64,000 bases of DNA from Diplonema japonicum (GCA_964019335.1 OZ025662.1:682001-746000); one strand, 5' to 3'. Positions 11,251 through 24,200 are shown, counted from the first letter of the stretch. Notes: generated by a model from the letters alone, not told the origin. Program-made: numbers and translations.

Positions 11251-12058
11251 ATGCAGGCCAGCCAGCCGATCGGTATAACGGGGTCAGCTGGGATGAAGAC
11301 CCACGACAACGGCCTGACGGGGACAAGCCCAACGCAGAGAAAGTTTCTAGACATAGTAGACCTGTCCAGCAACGGGTACGAGGTCATGATTGCTGAAGAC
11401 GACGTGCATGAGATCTACGTAAAACTGCACCTCGACACAGTGAAGCACCCCCAGTTGAACGTGAGCAAGGAACTGTGCCCATACTTGGGGGGCGTATGGT
11501 GGCTGCACATCGAGCTCCCTGAGAGGTACCCTCAGGCAAGCCCCTCTGTCGGCTTCGTCAACCGTATATTCCACCCCAATGTGGAAGAGCAATCAGGTTC
11601 CATCTGCCTAGATGTGCTCAATCAGACGTGGTCTCCGATGTTCACGTTGACACACACACTTTCAAACTTCCTAACACAGCTGCTCCAGTACCCCAACCCG
11701 CATGATCCGATGAACGGGGAAGCAGCTGCGCTTTTGATCCAGTCTGAGGAACGATTTAAGGAGAAGGTACAGACCCACACAAAAACCCACGCTACCGAAG
11801 AGAAAGCCGCAGCAGCTATTGCCGCTGAGACCCATGGGAGAGAGTTCTACACTCCAGAGGTAAGAGGGAAGAAGAAGGCTCCTGCTGCCTCACCCGTCAC
11901 GCCATCATGCGACTCCCTGAACCTTGGAACCCCAGGAACTGAGGGAAGCAGCCATGAACAAGTATGGGGGAAAAAAATGGGGGGGGAAATATAAAGAAAA
12001 CACGTAGAAACGGGAAGAAGATGAAGTCAGCTCTGCGTCCGATATAGACCTCGACTGA
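11251..12058 (+). CDS. UBE2H: Ubiquitin-conjugating enzyme E2, UBE2H/Ubc8-like
   Basis: E2 enzymes carry ubiquitin as a thioester and pass it to substrates with E3 ligases. The UBC fold spans about residues 30-180. It includes GGVWWLHIELPERYP, the HPN signature in IFHPNVEEQSGS, the catalytic cysteine at residue 119 (SICLDVLNQTW) and the UBE2H-like block LLQYPNPHDPMNGEAA. ATG at 11251 is chosen because the open frame upstream is homopolymer. The unspliced frame stops at 11994, but GTATGG at 11962 and TAG at 12007 define a 46-nt phase-0 intron. Splicing it adds KREEDEVSSASDIDLD and a TGA at 12058, the acidic tail expected of this subfamily. Predicted length 253 aa. Confidence 0.9.
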
Positions 12059-12680
12059 GGTGGAGGAGTGAAAGAAGAGCGGGGCGGGGAGGGAGGTTTT
12101 CCCCACCCGCCTGCCCCCCTTTTTTTTGTGTTTTATTTGTTTCATTTTGTTCCATAAAACGAAAGAAGAATGAGATTTTTTTTTTGTCCTGTCCGCATTT
12201 TTTAGTGTGCGCTCTTCCTGCGTTCCGAGGAACACGGTGTCGGGGAGGCGAAGAGAAGAAAAAAGAAAAGGGAAGAAAAAAAAATAATATAAAAAAAGGG
12301 GGAAGAAAAAAAAAAAGAATCGCCGATGGTTTTACCCTGTTTTACCCTCCTAGGAAAGAACAAGAAACACGAAGGGGAAGGGGGACAAATACTCGAGCAT
12401 TTTTTTTTTCTTCCTAGAAAAAAAAAAAAAGAAAAGAAAAAGAAAAACAAAAAAGAAAATACACACCCACAAGAAAAAAGAAGAAAAACAAAAAAGAAAA
12501 GAAAGCACGCACTACCTATCTCTATACCTTACCCAAAAAGAAAAGGAAAAAAAAAAGAAAAAACACTTTCTTGCTGTCTATATCTACTCCCCCTTTTATT
12601 TTATATTGGTATTCAGTGCAGTGCTTTTTCTTCTTTTTTCTCTCTCTCCCCCCTCCCCCCTTTGATTCACCACTTCAGGC
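12059..12680. other. Intergenic, homopolymer-rich; pyrimidine tract with AG before next gene
   Basis: Purine-rich A/G tracts, then a long C/T tract (about 12620-12676) ending CACTTCAG at 12678, three bases before the next ATG. No gene seen. Confidence 0.6.
12620..12678 (+). promoter_or_regulatory. Putative spliced-leader acceptor (pyrimidine tract + AG)
   Basis: Strong C/T tract followed by CACTTCAG; the ATG of the two-TM protein follows at 12681. The pattern fits a trans-splice acceptor of a polycistronic transcript. It is inferred from position only. Confidence 0.5.
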
Positions 12681-13136
12681 ATGAAGTGGGATGCGTGGTT
12701 TGTGCTGAGCTTTTGTATCAGTTTAGCTGTGTTTATCTTGGGTGTACTGGTGAAGGTGTTAGAAGATTATGATGCAGCGTGTACCTTGGTGGGCCTGGTG
12801 CTGACGGTAGCCCTAGCCGCTTGCACCGGCCAGGGGGTGTACGTGTGTCTCACTAAAGAGCTTGCGCTCTTGCGGGAAGCTGTAGAAAACCAAACCTTGG
12901 ACGAACTGCCCAACTTTAGATTTGGTGAGACCGCGCTACTCGCCCAGCTTCTCGTGCAGCGCCATGAGACCACCAACGCTATCAAGCGCTCCAGATCAGT
13001 CCCACAGATCACCCCGAAGAGGGAAGAGCAACTCGAGTTCCCCAACGAACCCCATGAACCCCCCACTCCGACCACTCCAGCAGCCCACGACGGGGCACCT
13101 CCATCGTGGCACAATGGATGGTGCTCACTTATGTAG
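12681..13136 (+). CDS. Small protein with two transmembrane segments
   Basis: 151 aa, single exon. Two hydrophobic helices are visible: residues ~6-25 (WFVLSFCISLAVFILGVLV) and ~33-56 (CTLVGLVLTVALAACTGQGV), separated by a short acidic loop (KVLEDYDAA). The C-terminal half is soluble, with a P/T-rich tail (EPPTPTTP). The start is supported by the acceptor-like AG three bases upstream. I recognise no family; a small membrane protein with its tail on one side is all that can be said. Confidence 0.65.
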   Translation: MKWDAWFVLSFCISLAVFILGVLVKVLEDYDAACTLVGLVLTVALAACTGQGVYVCLTKELALLREAVENQTLDELPNFRFGETALLAQLLVQRHETTNAIKRSRSVPQITPKREEQLEFPNEPHEPPTPTTPAAHDGAPPSWHNGWCSLM

Positions 13137-13189
13137 CAGGGCTGTGTGTTTTTAATTCAGTACTTTTTTTCATATGGTTTTCGACAGTT

Positions 13190-13231
<42 letters not shown>

Positions 13232-13549
13232 ACCCTTGAGCAACAAACTCTGCGAACACTCTCGAGTGGGATGCGCCGCAACTTGTTTTGCTCAGTTGTC
13301 CGGTCAACAAGTTTCCGCCCATCGTAGTCAATTGCTGGTATCACGTTCCCCGCCCGGCACATAGTCACTGCCTCTGTATGGCTCAGCACTTATAAATTCT
13401 CTAACTGCGGGCTCAGAGCGCATCGGGCAGATGTGGGACCAGATCTTCAAAAGTTGTGCCAGCTGTGCATTGAAACTTTATCGTTTTGATGCATCAATGG
13501 GAGGAAGACAAAAAAAACCCCAACCGCAGCATATTTTACTACTATTAAC
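13137..13549. other. Intergenic region with T34 tract
   Basis: A very long T run (about 13191-13229), then about 300 bp of mixed composition with no credible plus-strand exon. CAACCGCAG at about 13529 could be the spliced-leader acceptor for the SDR gene. Confidence 0.5.
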
Positions 13550-14491
13550 ATGTCTGAGCTTCGTTTCGATGGCCGTGTGGCGATTGTGACCGGTGCCGGT
13601 GGTGGTCTTGGCCGTTCCTACGCTCTGGAGCTCGCCAAGCGTGGCGCCAGCGTTGTGGTGAACGACCTGGGTGGGTCTGTGAAGGGAGCGGCCACCAATG
13701 ATAGTGGGAAGGTTGCCGACAAGGTGGTTGCGGAGATCGTTGCCGCCGGCGGGAAGGCTGCTGCAAACTACGACAGCGTAGAGAACGGCGAGGCCATCGT
13801 CCAGACCGCCATCAAGGCTTTTGGCAGAGTGGACATCGTGATCAACAACGCAGGCATCCTGAGGGACATCACCTTCAAGAGGATGACGGAGAACGACTGG
13901 GACCTCATCATGAAGGTGCACCTGAAGGGTTCCTACGCCGTGACCAAGGCAGCCTGGCCGTACATGAACGAGCAGAAGTACGGCAGGGTTGTGAACACTG
14001 CGTCAGCGGCTGGGCTTTACGGGAACGTGGGGCAGGTGAACTACTCCGCGGCAAAGATGGGACTGGTAGGGTTCTCCCAGTCGCTTGCTAAGGAAGGTGC
14101 GAAGAACAAGGTCTTCACAAATGCGATTGCACCCATTGCCGGGACAAGAATGACCGCCACCGTGATGCCCCCCGCCATGGTTGCTGCGCTCAAGCCGGAG
14201 TTCATCGTTCCCTTGACCCTCTTCCTGTGCCATGAGTCCTCGAAGGAGAACGGGTCCTACTATGAATGTGGTGCTGGTACCTACCACAAGGTGATGATCG
14301 CACGTGCCCCTGGTTATGTCAGCGACATCTGCTCCGGGCACGAGCCCTCGATGGAGGACGTGTCGGCCAACTGGAAGAAGATCAACGACATGAAGGGGCA
14401 CGAGCTTGTGAACAACAAAATGGGCCTTTCCAAGAACCCCTCCCTTACCAACATGATGAAGTTCACCAAGCACCAGCAGAGCAAGCTCTAA
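13550..14491 (+). CDS. HSD17B4: Peroxisomal/glycosomal (3R)-hydroxyacyl-CoA dehydrogenase-like SDR
   Basis: Short-chain dehydrogenase/reductase of the HSD17B4/multifunctional-enzyme-2 type, expected to oxidise 3-hydroxyacyl-CoA with NAD in fatty-acid beta-oxidation. The Rossmann glycine motif TGAGGGLG is at residues ~14-21, NNAG at ~98-101, the active-site serine in NTASAAGLYG, and the YxxxK pair at Y165/K169 (YSAAK). 313 aa, single exon. The protein ends in SKL, a canonical PTS1 peroxisome import signal. It lacks the hydratase and SCP2 domains found downstream in animal HSD17B4, so it is a stand-alone dehydrogenase. In Euglenozoa such a signal could mean glycosomes; that depends on the organism guess. 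Confidence 0.9.
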   Translation: MSELRFDGRVAIVTGAGGGLGRSYALELAKRGASVVVNDLGGSVKGAATNDSGKVADKVVAEIVAAGGKAAANYDSVENGEAIVQTAIKAFGRVDIVINNAGILRDITFKRMTENDWDLIMKVHLKGSYAVTKAAWPYMNEQKYGRVVNTASAAGLYGNVGQVNYSAAKMGLVGFSQSLAKEGAKNKVFTNAIAPIAGTRMTATVMPPAMVAALKPEFIVPLTLFLCHESSKENGSYYECGAGTYHKVMIARAPGYVSDICSGHEPSMEDVSANWKKINDMKGHELVNNKMGLSKNPSLTNMMKFTKHQQSKL

Positions 14492-15235
14492 GAAAAAGAA
14501 ATTGGAAAAAAAATAAAAATTAAAAGGTAATAAAATGAAAATTTTCGGCAGGAAAAAACTATTTTCTCGACGGTTTTACAGTAAACGGTTTTTTTTTTCT
14601 TCTTTCTTTTTTTTTTTTAAATTGTTGCGTGTGAAAAGCATTTTGATGTGACTAAATAAAAGGTACGAGGAGGGGGGAGGGGGCGTAAGAAAAAAAAGAA
14701 ACACGGGGAAAGGGAAGGGAAACAAACAAACAAAAAAGAAAAGGAAACTGTATTATTCACAGTAAAGTACACACCCACTTTCTGCGATTTGCCTTTTTTT
14801 TCTTTGTCTGAACATAAGGAGAACGTTAGCTGTGAACGTGTTACGGGTTGATAAACTTCTCCAGGTTTCTACCCAGCACGTACAAACAACTATCGGTTCC
14901 TCTTTTCTTTCAGGTTGTTGTTGTTACTATTGAGTATTTCCCCTTTTCTTATTCTTCTTCTTTTTTACTCCCCCCCCTTCTCCTCCCCCCCCCCCCCCCT
15001 GTCCTTTTCTTTTTTTTTTCCTTCTTCTCCTCTCATTCAGTGCTCCCCCCAAAAAATAGTTGTTTGGTGGGGAATGATGTCCGGCCCTTTTCGTTTTTTT
15101 TTTTACTTTCTCTTTCTTTTTTTATTCTCCTTCTCCATTGCATTCCAAAAAAAGAAAAGCTTACATTTGGTGTGTTCCCCCTTTTTTAAATTCACAATCA
15201 CCTATCCATCAAAACAGGTTGAGGGATCGAACACA
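14492..15235. other. Intergenic region; long pyrimidine tract before ART-tubulin gene 1
   Basis: AT-rich 3' UTR of the SDR gene, then a C/T-dominated tract (about 14900-15190). ACAG at 15217 lies 18 bases before the ATG and is the likely spliced-leader acceptor. Open frames through the pyrimidine tract encode only L/F/S/P runs and are not coding. Confidence 0.6.
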
Positions 15236-18200
15236 ATGCAAAGCAGTTTTGCTGGAAAGAAAGGACTGCCCAGCCCAGAAAACCCGCACTTAAAGCTGAC
15301 AGGAGGGGAGATCAACATCTCAAAGGATGACGTGGAGGAGGTGGTAACACTGCTGCAAGGAGTGAAGGAAGGGGGTGGGGGCGACAGGGCGGTAGTGGGG
15401 GCTGTGTTGAGTGCCGCTGCGAAGTTCACGGACCCGCCTACACTGCGGGCGGCTACTGTTAGCTGGCTTGAAAGAAAAAAGAACCCTATGACTGACGAGG
15501 ACAGAAAATTCAGCGATGGCATAGCTAATGCCAAGCCTGCAAACAACCCCAAAGAGGTTGTCCTCACACACTTCTATGACGCAGCCTACACCCCACCCTT
15601 CCCTGTTGAAGAGCTTCACCAGGATATCTCTACGTGGTGCACGCCTACAGGCGAGATCTGGAACAACACTGCCATCAACGACCTGCAGGCAAACTGTAAC
15701 CTCGTCCTCACCCACCACTCCAACAACCAACCCCCCCAGGTCGTCACTCCTCTCTGGCTCTACTCCGCTTCTCAGCTCGGCCGCCACAAGCTCTGGGCCA
15801 CATGGGTCACTCCCTCCGACAACATCGAGGGGGCGCGGTGGAAGGCTGTGCCAGGCAACTTGATCGAGAAATGCATGCAGCCGGACGGCGCACTCCTCCT
15901 CGACCCTTCGTGGATGAAAGCTTACAACTTCCCAGCAGGCTCCATCCCTGCCAGTGTTGCCATGGGCCTGGAGGCTGATCCTTACCCTAGTGAGCTGCGT
16001 GGCGAAGCGTCCGTTGTCGACTTCAGGTGGTCCCACACAGAAACGAAATGCAACATTGCAGCACACAAACATTTCTACCTAGTAAGGTACGAGTGTCTGT
16101 GCCTGGGCAACGGGCAGTGGTCCCCTCTGCACGATGTAGTCATGTGGCTACCAAGGCCTTCTGAAAACGGCCTTGCGATCAATATCGGGGAGCTGCCACC
16201 ATCGGGGGTCTTGGAATACCTGTACAGTAGGGGTGTCGAGGAGGAGATCCTGTGGCCCTTGCAACAGCACGGCTGGACAGCAAAGCTGTGCTACGGTACA
16301 GTCATGGCCATGTTCAGTGCGAAGTGTTTTGCGGAGCCCGACCAGCAGATGTACAACCCTGCCCTCCATGACAGGTTCAAGGACCTTTGCTCCGTGCTGT
16401 TGGGACAGAAAAAGAGCGAAGATGTGAAGCACACATTTGAGTGGTTACTCGACTCACGGGAGGGCAATGACATCAGCAGCATGATGCAGGAGATGGATGC
16501 CCTCTCTGGCATCATCCCTCAAAGCCTCCTCGACGTGAAGTTAAAAGGCAATGCTGACCCTCCGCCGGGTGTTCTGGCACACGCTACGGAAGTACAAGAG
16601 TTGGCATGGGGTGGAAAGAAGTTCCTTGTAGCCCTGTCCGGCGAGCATCCTTGTGTATGCGTCGGTGGCACCGCCTACGAGCTGTTCCGCGTAAACGACA
16701 CGTATGAAGACCAGATCTTCTGGCACATGAACTATGCCATGCGAAGCAAACAGTTCGGGACCGAGACATCGCTCAGTATTAAGGAAGGGCCTGCAGCCGG
16801 AAAGTATCTGCCTCCGCCACAGGAAGAGGTAGCTTCTGAGATCACCAAGTGGAACGATGACTGGGACGGTCAGGACGACGACGACTCTGTTGCAGCCGCA
16901 CGTGCAGCGCCTGTTACATACACCCGTGTCGCACTCCCGCCTTGCACTGCGCAGTGGGACGGCTACACATGGAGCTACTCCCTTGAAGGGTCAGTGCCTG
17001 TAACGCTGCAAAACTTCAATGTTTGGTTGTCACTCGGAACATGGCTGCTACCCCAAGCAATACCATTGATATATTACTTGGACAAAGCGCTGGCAGTACT
17101 TTCTGAGATAGATGGCTGCCGAGCACCAGCCAATCTTGTTGTGTACCGTGGGCTGAGGGGCGTGACCCTTCCGAGGACTGTCTACGACGACAACAAGGTA
17201 GTGCTGTGGTCTGCGTATTCATCCGCATCTTCGGATAGGGGTGTTGCCAGCAGTTTTGCTCGGGGCGAAGCGGCTGCGGCAGTGTTCGCTTTGACGGGTA
17301 AAACATGTGTGTGCATTTCGCACTGGTCCAGGTTCGGAAGGGAACGAGAGTGGCTTTACCCCCCGAACACGACATTTCAAGTGACCTCAACCCTCAGTGA
17401 GGAGCAGGCAAAGATACTAAAATTAGACAAGCTGCAGCTATTCACTATGAATGAGGTCAGTATTCTAGACACCCTCCTCGTCTACTTGAGATCCCTAGTC
17501 AATGTTGTGGCAGCGACTGTGGAGGGTTCTGTCATGCCACGGCACGTGGAACAGATTTTCGGTGTGATGAAGTACCTGACGACAGGAAAGCTCACAGAAG
17601 CTCTGGAAATATGTCTTGATCCAAAATTACCCGTTCTAAAGACGCAGCAAGGTGCAGAGATATGTGGCATGCTGGTACGCATGGGTGCCAACCGCAGTAC
17701 CTTCGCTTCTACCGCCTTGTCTCTAGACGACCCTGATCCTGTGACCTTCATGTACCTCGTGAGGGCTGGTGCCAGCTTTGAAGACGCCCAGCAATGGATG
17801 AGCCATTATGAGACTACAGCGAGGGAGCACGTGATGAACATCGGCATGCTCATCATAAGCGAGACGCTCGAGAGAGCCGACATTCGTGAGGAGTGCTCTC
17901 TTCAGTTCGAAAATACACAACACGAGTACGAAGCTGCCACGAACCTTGCCCTTGGGCACATCACAACGGTAAGCGTCACAAGGTTACACGGGGAGTATGC
18001 ACACATGAACGGGGTCTACACTCTGGATCTTCCGCGTGTTTTCATGTGCCCTGGGTTCCATGAATGCAAGGAGCTGGGCTGGACTCTTGATGCAACACGT
18101 CCGTGGGGCGTCTTTGTTGTGAAAGCCACATCGAGACCTGCATCAACATGGGGACTTACCTCAGGATCCCGCGTAATATCTATGTGCAAAGACGGCGTCG

Positions 18201-21091
18201 AGACCAAGCTGCAGGGTCTCAGTAGTGTCGATGGTATTATCGCTGAACTGAAGGGCGGCTCGCCATCCCCGGTGACGCTGCACATAGAAGAGAAACCGCA
18301 GTATTCTATGATGAACCCGACACGCTTCCTGTCATACTGCACCATCACCCTTGAGCTGAACGGGGAGTGGCGCATTAAAGACGCAGAGCTTAGGCAGAAA
18401 GAATCTGAGAAGCACCCAGATTGGGACACATGGATTCCTGTGGGCAGGTGGAAGGGGAAATATGACAAAACAAGCACTCCATATGAATGGCTGCTAGGGC
18501 AGTGGGCACAGAGGTCACAGCATCAATATCAGTGGTACATAACGGGGCCTGTGACTTCGGCGATCGCTTTGTGTGGCGGTGTGACGGAATACGGCTGGGT
18601 ACACGAGGGGTTGCTGCGGTACACCGTAGAAGAAGATGTAGAGACCATCAAGCCGATCAAAACACTGTACGACGACACACAATTGCTAGAACAGGCCAGA
18701 CACAGCCTCATAGAAATGGAAGAGGGGGACCTCGACACAAGAGAGACTCAAGTGGCTATTCCCAACCTCTTCAAATCCACCAAGGTGCTCCCTGATGGCG
18801 TTCACGCAATGCACCGTGTCAGCGAAGGGTGGGTCCTTGTCAACCACACCACCCTTCTGACGTACACCTTGGAGCGTGTGAGAGTAGAAGGCGTGTACCC
18901 CTATGTGACAGCATGCGACTCTGTAACCACGTGCAAAGACGGCAACACCGTCATGGCACCCAAAGAGGAATCCCTGAAGCGGCAAGGATTCTTCTCCTAC
19001 TCGTTTCAGCCGTACGATGACACCGTTCCCTTCGTACTCAAGGGCATGGGAAACACGAAGAAGTGGACCCCAAGGGATTGTGGCGGCGGCGCGTTCACGT
19101 ATTGCCGAAGCAAGAGTTTCATCGGAGAAAACCGTCCTAAGCTTCTTGAATCGGGAACAGCGAGAATTGTGGGGAGGTGCAAGGTACGCGGGATGGATGA
19201 GAACGATGCATCGGTAGAGGGGTGGAGTGTCGAGGACATGCCGGAGTCGATAGAACTGAGGGACGGAACGGTGGTGAAACCGTGCTGCAACATTGCAAGA
19301 TATGAATGGGACTGGTGGCACGTTGTCGATGTAGAACAGTACAGGAAGAAGGTCAAAGAACCGCGGTTTAGAAACCAAAGCACCGAGTGGTTCAATGCGC
19401 AACAGAAATCAGGGGAAGCTTTTGAAGCACTTCTTAGCAACCCCGACATCGCCCCAATGAAGAAGCACGTCGAGCAGTACGAGAAGAGGATGTTAGTGAG
19501 GAACATCTACACCGCGCAATACATGTGCGATGAGGCGGGGAACATCCCACCAGATCTGCCTGACATCAAATCCCTATGGGATCAGGACAACATGCATAAC
19601 TTGAAGACTGCATTAGAAGAATACGAGGAAGCTGTAAAGCTCGCTGTGAAGAAGCCAGTAAAGGTAGTTGATGAACTGAAGGAATCAAAGGTCGATGAGG
19701 GGGGTACTTTCAGGAGCATTGGGGGCGACACGGGCCTCATCAGTTTGCACATAGGCCAGGCAGGCGTACAGATAGGCGATGCACTGTGGGATCTCTATAG
19801 TCGTGAGCATGAGATTTGCAACACGGATGTAGCTGACCGTGTATCGTCCTTGCTGTTCCGGGAGTTGAGTGATGGGTCTTTTAGGCCAAGGGCGCTCTTC
19901 ATTGACACTGACCCGAGCACGGTGGACAATCTGAAAACTAAATGGTTATTCGACAGTTCTAATTACATTAAAGGAAAGCAATGTTCTAGTGACATTTACT
20001 CCCGTGGTTTTAACTGTGAAGGGAAAGAGATCTTCAACGCCACAGTTGCAGCGCTCAACAGGCAGTTGGAAGAGTGCGACAGAGTCACGGGGTTCCACAT
20101 TACGCATGCTGGCGGAGGCGGCACTGGCGGCGGGTTCCAAAACCTGCTTTCCGAGCTCCTGCAAGTAGAGTACGGCAGGGTGCCAGTTCATAACTTCACA
20201 GTGCTCTCAAATGAGTCGTCCTCCCCTACAGGGGTTTATAATACAATATTCACGTTGGAGAGCCTCCTGTCGCATCAACACAGGATGGTCACGATTTTCG
20301 ATAACGGGAGGCTGCAGAGTATGACTTGTTACATAACCCCCGTTACTCAGAAACCACAGGGTTGTGCGCTACTCGACTGGGTTTGAAGGATGCCACATAC
20401 CATCACATGAACCACATGGTGGCACAGGTATGCCTGGTTGTTTTTACATTCTCTCTAGTTCATGAGCTCCCTGACTTCTTCTATCCGCCTCACGCGAGTG
20501 GTGGGTGACATTAGGTGTGACATAGGCGACACGAACACTTCGCTGGTGCCATATCCAAATCTGAGGTTTACATGCCCTACATTTGTGCCGTGTTTGGGTG
20601 AAAAGGAGGACGAGAGGCCGAGGGTTGAGCAGCTGGTGGTCGAGGCTCACGATCCAAACTGCTGTATGGTGCCCCTGTCGGGCAAACGGAACCTATTCAG
20701 TAGCGCCTTGTACCTAAAAGGAAGAATGGCTCACTGCAACATCCTTATAGCCGCCAATGCTGTGCGCTACTGCGACAGGATGAACGAGATTCCCCCTTGG
20801 TCATCGCGGATAGCTATCTCGCAGGTGCCTCCCAAGTTCGTGCCTGGCTGCGGTATTGCTGCGGTCCCTCGTACCTGTGCGTACCTCCAGAACACCTCTG
20901 GCATCATCAATTATTTCGACAGGTATAGCCACCAGTTTGACCTCCTGTTCAGCAAACGAGCTTTCTGTCACTGGTATTCCAGTGAGGAAGGGAGCTTCTC
21001 CGAGGCGCGGATGAGCGTCGCAGGGCTTGTTAAGGATTATGAGATGTCATTCGACGAGCCTGAGCAAGAGTCCGATGAATGGGAGGGATAA
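15236..21091 (+). CDS. ART-tubulin fusion protein 1 (ADP-ribosyltransferase + alpha-tubulin-like)
   Basis: Predicted 1927 aa. Residues 1-620 are a conserved unknown region shared with the next two genes (FSDGIANA, FWHMNYAMRSKQF). Residues ~630-720 form an R-S-E class ADP-ribosyltransferase core: R638 in VVYRGLR, the serine motif SAYSSASSDRG, and ExE at E703/E705 in GREREWLYPPNTTF. Residues ~730-1500 include ankyrin-like stretches and NGVYTL modules. Residues ~1500-1927 are an alpha-like tubulin: LHIGQAGVQIG, glycine loop GGGGTGGG, LVPYPNLRF, FCHWYSSEEGSFSEAR, acidic tail. Introns 20319-20359 (41 nt) and 20428-20458 (31 nt) both lie in the tubulin part; splicing restores the tubulin alignment and an integral frame. 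The GTPase-activating Glu of alpha-tubulin (254) aligns with Asp. Confidence 0.85.
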
Positions 21092-21232
21092 ACTCTGCTG
21101 CTTTTCCAAGCAGGTGTCCATAGTTGTCGGTGCCAACATCATGCTCGGCGCTGTTTTTTCACTCAGCGCTGTTTTTTCATGTATTTTCTTCGCTGTTCGT
21201 ACTTCATTGAGTGTAGCTAACAGGTTTTCGGG
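21092..21232. promoter_or_regulatory. 141-bp spacer with putative spliced-leader acceptor
   Basis: Contains a tandem repeat GCGCTGTTTTTTCA (about 21148 and 21166), a pyrimidine-rich stretch and CTAACAG ending at 21223, nine bases before the ATG of the second ART-tubulin gene. The branch-like CTAAC next to CAG is striking. Confidence 0.45.
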
Positions 21233-24200
21233 ATGAAACGGAAGCAGAGCATAACCGCAGGATGCACCAAGGAAGTAAGCGGCATTCTGAAAGGGTTGAA
21301 TGAAGTTGTTGACGATAGCCGTGTGGTGGTGGAGACGCTCCTGGGTGCTGTAGGTGAAGTGGTGGATGGTCATGTAATGCGCAAGAAGGTGGTGTCGTGG
21401 TTTGACGAAAAGGGTGTGGGTGAGGAGGAAGACAAGAAGTTCAGCGATGGGATCGCCAACGCGTCAGAGGCTACTCCCGAGATGCTCTCCACGGTGTCGT
21501 TTTACAATGGCTCCTACGTGCCCAGCATCTCAGGCATCGATCTGTGTGACTCAGTGGGCACCTGGTTCCTTCCTACGCGAGTCCTCTGGAAGCCCGAAAC
21601 GATCACAGACCTCAAAGGCAACTGCAAGATGATGCTAGACCATCACAACTACGGCATGCCCTCCCTCGTTGTCCCCTTTGTTCTGTACTCCGCTTCTCAG
21701 AAAGGCCAGCGGTACGTATGGTCTGTATGGATAGTCCCCCGTGACCCTGAGCAACCAGGAAAATGGAAGTCTGTGAAGTCCGCGGAGCTCGAGGAGGCAT
21801 TTAGCACATCTGGTGGTACCTTCGAACTTGACCCTGCTTGGTTCCCAAAGAAACTGGGTCTGCACTCGAAACACGTGCCCGATGACCCCATCACATTCAC
21901 AGAAGTTGAAGAAGCCTCCCATGCAGAAGGCTTTTCCCTCCATGCGCATTTTGCCTCGCGGTTTGTGCTCGTGCGGTACGCGCTCAAGCAAAGAGGCGCG
22001 CCTCTGTGGAGTCCTGTGCACGATACAATATCCTGGCTCCCGACACCCAACCTTGACACCAACACCTTCACCACGTCAATGAACACCATCCTCCCGCCAG
22101 GCGTTATAGAGTACCTCTACTCCCGTGAGCCTTCACAGCCGATTACTTGGCCTGGGTGGGAAGCTAGCTATGCCCTTGGTCTGCCTGCCGCTGCTCTCGT
22201 GAGTAAGTGCTTTGCAGAACCCAACCAACAGGACTACAATAAGTCGCTTCATGAAGAAGTGCTTGCTCTGGTCGACAGCATCGTGGATGACAACAAAGAG
22301 CAACGCGAGAACATCGGAAACATGCTGGCGTCCTGGGCGCTGAACAACAACGCTACCATCGACGTTCCACATGTGGACGAAGAGTTGGTACGCCCTATGC
22401 TTCGGCAGATTGTTGGGGCAAAGCTGGGGAGGGAGGAGAAACCTCCCCCAGCGATGCTTGCACACTGCCTTGAGGTGCAGAAGGTGCAATGGAACGGTAG
22501 TATTTACCTCGTGGCCTTGTCAGGGAGCAACCCGCTGGTCACATCCACGGACGGAAATGTCTCGGTGGTCTCCCGCATGGCAGACTTGTACGATGACCAG
22601 ATATTCTGGCAGCTGAACAGAGCTATGCGTATGAAACAGTTCGGTGTCGAGCCGCATCTCCAGGTCAGTGCCCCGGACATGAAAGGGAATTACTACTTAA
22701 AAGCAGATGTCCCCAACACTATCGAAGAGTGCGAGGGTTTGGCTTTCCAGCATGACGGCGGTGCAAGGTTAAGCCTGCAACAAGGTTCATGGACGGGGTG
22801 TACACACAATAAACTGCATAGTCGCTTCGTGTGGTTCGAGAGTGGCACATGGCTCCTCAAGCAAATGCTGCCTCTGCAGTATCACATAGACAAGGCTCTG
22901 AAGGAGGCAGGAACCCTCAAGGGATCCAAGGCACCACCTGGACTTACCACATATCGAGGCCTTAAAGATGTTGCGCTGGACAGGTCTATCTATGACACTG
23001 GAAAGGTTGTGCTGTGGGGTGCATACTCGAGTACATCTGGTGACAGGGGTATTGCTGCTGCCTTTGCGCAGACAGACGGTAAAGCTGCAGTGTTCAGTCT
23101 CACAGGAAAGAACTGTGTGTGCATCTCGAAATGGTCTAGATTCGGAAGGGAGCGGGAATGGCTGTACCCCCCGAACTCGGCATTCCAGGTAACATCTTCC
23201 CTGTCAGAGGAGCACGCAGAGCTCGCAGGGAAAAAGGACTTGCAGATCTTTTCGATGAACGAAGTAGACGAGGTGGACGCACTAATCGTATATCTGAGAG
23301 GGCTTGTGAACAAGGTTGTGACACAGGCAAACAACGCGGCGGACGAAGCTAAGAAGATGCCAAGACACGTCGAACAGCTGTTCAAGGTGATGCTGGGCCT
23401 TGTCAAGTACAAGAACACCAAAGAAGACATTGACCTCAACACAGCATTGGCTGCTGTTTGCGAGTATGTCGTCACTTTAGCACACAGCACCCCACAGCCC
23501 TGAGGAACAGGTCTTGTACACAGCAGAGGGTTCTGGTTTATCAAGAAAGCTACTCGCTATGGGTGCTAGCAGGTTCGCCTTGTCAAACATTGCAAGACGC
23601 AAGGTGGGCCCTGTCCCGAACGTGCTGGGGAGGCTCGTCGATGCGGGTGCTCCCTTCGAAGGTGCGAACGGTGCTGTCGGCTGGATGGGCGAGTTCGAGT
23701 CACAAAGCAGGTCGCTGTTCGAGACGGGCGTCAAGCTCCAGAAGCAGCAGCTCGTAAAGTACCTTCACCTCCGTCTGGAAGAGGAACGTGAGTGTAGGAT
23801 CCTCCAGGACAACAACGACAGTCTGCTGCAGGTCACGCAACACGCAGAAGCGCTGTGCGTCTCAGGGTTGTACGGTGATAGGAATTACTACAACGGATAC
23901 TATGTAAGAAACCGCAGCAAGGGGAGAGTGTTCACACAGGTCAGTCCGATCAGGCTCTTGTCGTACTGCGAGATACACTACGACACCAAGAGACAGGGCA
24001 TTGGGGAGTGGCTTCTCACCGACAGCACGACACGGGCACTGCTGTCACGCAACAAAGAAGTTAATTGGTTGTCGGGAAGCTTCAAGCTTGAAGGGCAGTG
24101 GGGTTTGGCCGGTGGGGCCAAGCAAGAGGGAAAAGGGTTCCCATTCGTCACTGTTCTCACAACGAATCCACAGGAGGTGATTTGTGCGAGGCCCGACAGC

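Noticed and set aside
14915-15235. N-terminal extension of ART-tubulin gene 1 (continuous open frame upstream of 15236)
   Set aside because: It encodes only L/F/S/P runs from a pyrimidine tract and lies before the likely trans-splice acceptor at 15217; the paralogues start at the equivalent of 15236.
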